DNA from: UBA1181 sp963619325
GTDB taxonomy: Bacteria > Bacteroidota > Bacteroidia > Bacteroidales > Paludibacteraceae
DNA length: 24,688 bases
Direction of reading: 5' to 3'
Assembly (NCBI GenBank): GCA_963619325.1
Contig: CAVEVQ010000031.1
Coordinates: 1 to 24,688 of the forward strand
In this document: one piece after another, positions 23,599-24,688 of the stretch
Numbering within the stretch: position 1 is the stretch's first letter
How the letters are laid out: each line of letters opens with the position of its first letter
The notes under the pieces: model-generated
Database searches by the model: none
What the model was told of the DNA's origin: nothing
The model's input: only the letters and a program-made list of their open reading frames with translations
Made by a program: the position numbers and the translations under genes

Positions 23599-24610
23599 AG
23601 TAGCTTCATTATTTTGTGGCTGTGGAGGTTCTGATATGGGACTTCTAGGCGGCTTCGACTATTTGGGGCAGGAATATAAGAGACTTGACTTTGAAATTGT
23701 CTATGCTCTGGATTTTGACAAATGGGCCGTTGATACCTATAACAAAAATTTTGAGCATAAAGCCGACTGTGCAGACATTTGTAGTGTTGATTTTGAAACA
23801 TTGCCTGATGTCGATGTTGTGATAGGTGGTTTTCCATGCCAGTCTTTCAGTACGGTCAATCCAACAAAGGACACTAACGATGACAGAGCTAATCTCTACA
23901 AACAAATTGTACGCTTCTTGAAAGTCAAACAGCCAAAATTCTTCATTTGCGAGAATGTCAAAGGCTTGATGACTCTTCAAGGAGGAGCAATTCTAAACAA
24001 AATCTTAGGTGAGTTTAGTTCTATGGGATACCATGTGAAATATAAACTCATTAAAGCTGTAGAATTTGGCGTTCCTCAGCGTAGAGAACGTGTGATAATA
24101 GTTGGCATTAGAAATGACATTGATGTGACTTATGCATATCCTCTTCCAACACATAACGAGAAAAATTATGTGCCTTTGAAGTCTGTTATTGACAAATTAG
24201 ACATAGAGAATCAGAAATATTATTTTTCGGAAAGGGCTGTGCAAGGGGTAAAGAATGCTAAAAACAATATGAAACGTGGATTATGGCAAGATTTGAATCA
24301 ACCTTGCCTGACCATTACCGCTCATTTGGCAAAAACCAGCATGAATTCTCGCGACCCTATTCTTTTGGTAGATGCCGAAAAGGAGTTGTATCGTAGGTTT
24401 ACGCCACGAGAGGCTGCACGTATTCAGTCATTCCCAGACACTTTCCTGCTTAATGATTCTGAGCCAAAGTCTTATAAACAGATTGGAAACGCCATACCGC
24501 CAGTTATGATGTGGCATATAGCCAAGGCATTGCAAACATCTATAACAAACAAAGAGAAGAATAAAGTTGTGGTACATCAGCTGAATTTTGCCAAGACCAA
24601 AGAAGAATAG
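23588..24610 (+). CDS. DNA cytosine-C5 methyltransferase (third of the M-M-R-M cluster)
   Basis: A 340-residue enzyme. Motif I (VASLFCGCGGSDMGLLGG) is at 5-22 and the catalytic GGFPCQSFSTVNPTKDT has Cys84. ICENVKGL, FGVPQRRERVIIVG, FTPREAARIQSFPDTF and IGNAIPPVMMWHIA supply motifs VI, VIII, IX and X. The recognition region holds MKRGLWQDLNQPCLTITAHL. A short basic tail (TNKEKNKVVVHQLNFAKTKE) extends beyond motif X. The ATG overlaps the 3' end of the nuclease gene by 11 bases, so the two are co-translated. It is the third unrelated C5 methyltransferase here; with the neighbouring enzyme it could methylate the two strands of an asymmetric site. Target unknown. No terminator is seen in the bases that follow. 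Confidence 0.93.
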   Translation: MAYKVASLFCGCGGSDMGLLGGFDYLGQEYKRLDFEIVYALDFDKWAVDTYNKNFEHKADCADICSVDFETLPDVDVVIGGFPCQSFSTVNPTKDTNDDRANLYKQIVRFLKVKQPKFFICENVKGLMTLQGGAILNKILGEFSSMGYHVKYKLIKAVEFGVPQRRERVIIVGIRNDIDVTYAYPLPTHNEKNYVPLKSVIDKLDIENQKYYFSERAVQGVKNAKNNMKRGLWQDLNQPCLTITAHLAKTSMNSRDPILLVDAEKELYRRFTPREAARIQSFPDTFLLNDSEPKSYKQIGNAIPPVMMWHIAKALQTSITNKEKNKVVVHQLNFAKTKEE

Positions 24611-24637
24611 AATATTCTAACAACATAATTAAAAATT

Positions 24638-24688
24638 ATTGCTGTCCGCTAAAACTTTTTGAACCCGCAAAAGATAGGGCTGGATTCC
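24638..24688. other. Possible edge of a mobile element at the right end (uncertain)
   Basis: After the last methyltransferase the AT-rich spacer changes abruptly into a GC-richer string starting near GCTGTCCGCTAAAACTTTTT at 24641. It has the look of an insertion-sequence end from Bacteroidales, but the partner end and any transposase lie outside the window, so this is only a suspicion. Confidence 0.2.

Noticed and set aside
19638..24610. The three methyltransferases as recent tandem duplicates
   Set aside because: They differ in length, in the residues around PCQ (DFS, GFS, SFS), in motif VIII and in their recognition regions, so they are long-diverged families.
1..24688. Scarcity of CCGG as a sign of past HpaII-type restriction
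   Set aside because: I counted about 15 CCGG by eye, but GGCC, with the same base composition, is also only about 23. The difference is too small and the manual count too rough to claim avoidance.
1..24688. CRISPR arrays, tRNA or rRNA genes
   Set aside because: I saw no regularly spaced direct repeats and no tRNA-like or rRNA-like sequence in any of the gaps between genes.

Overview
The window comes from a member of the Bacteroidota, most likely the order Bacteroidales. The evidence is the repeated promoter element TAnnTTTG upstream of genes, the Bacteroidota-specific families DUF4835 and DUF5606, a six-SLBB Wza-type exporter with a Wzz partner, and an aryl-polyene/flexirubin-type gene group. 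I cannot name the genus.

Layout. (1) 1-454, minus: N-terminal part of a GC-rich secreted repeat protein running off the left edge. (2) 455-910: AT-rich, gene-free, with two 20-bp dyads that look like operators. (3) 911-3918, plus: an HpaII-type restriction-modification module with a small HTH regulator, an M.HpaII-like cytosine-C5 methyltransferase, an HpaII-family endonuclase gene broken by an in-frame amber codon, and a frameshifted small membrane protein. (4) 4011-5856, plus: a DUF5606 gene, a strong terminator, and a GT-C type membrane glycosyltransferase. (5) 5813-13885, minus: a tightly packed six-gene run wza-like / wzz-like / coaBC / DUF4835 / recN / rnhB behind one recognisable promoter. 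(6) 14070-15281, plus: a zinc-ribbon/FHA protein and an odd cysteine-rich lipoprotein. (7) 15389-19608, plus: aromatic amino acid ammonia-lyase, META lipoprotein, fabG, then (after a terminator/promoter junction) a LolA-like carrier and a LolB-like lipoprotein. This looks like one end of an aryl-polyene or flexirubin pigment locus. (8) 19638-24610, plus: an unusual defence-like cluster of three different cytosine-C5 methyltransferases and one DUF3883 nuclease, in the order M-M-R-M with overlaps or gaps of a few bases. It starts 29 bases after the last pigment-locus gene. The last ~50 bases may be the edge of another element.

How the parts relate. Two unrelated restriction-modification loci, four cytosine-C5 methyltransferases in all, sit in an otherwise conserved chromosomal backbone. 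The first appears to keep its methyltransferase and regulator but to have lost its nuclease. The second appears intact and is the best candidate for a little-described system: its specificities are not readable from the sequence, and three modification enzymes for one nuclease is more than a simple type II system needs.
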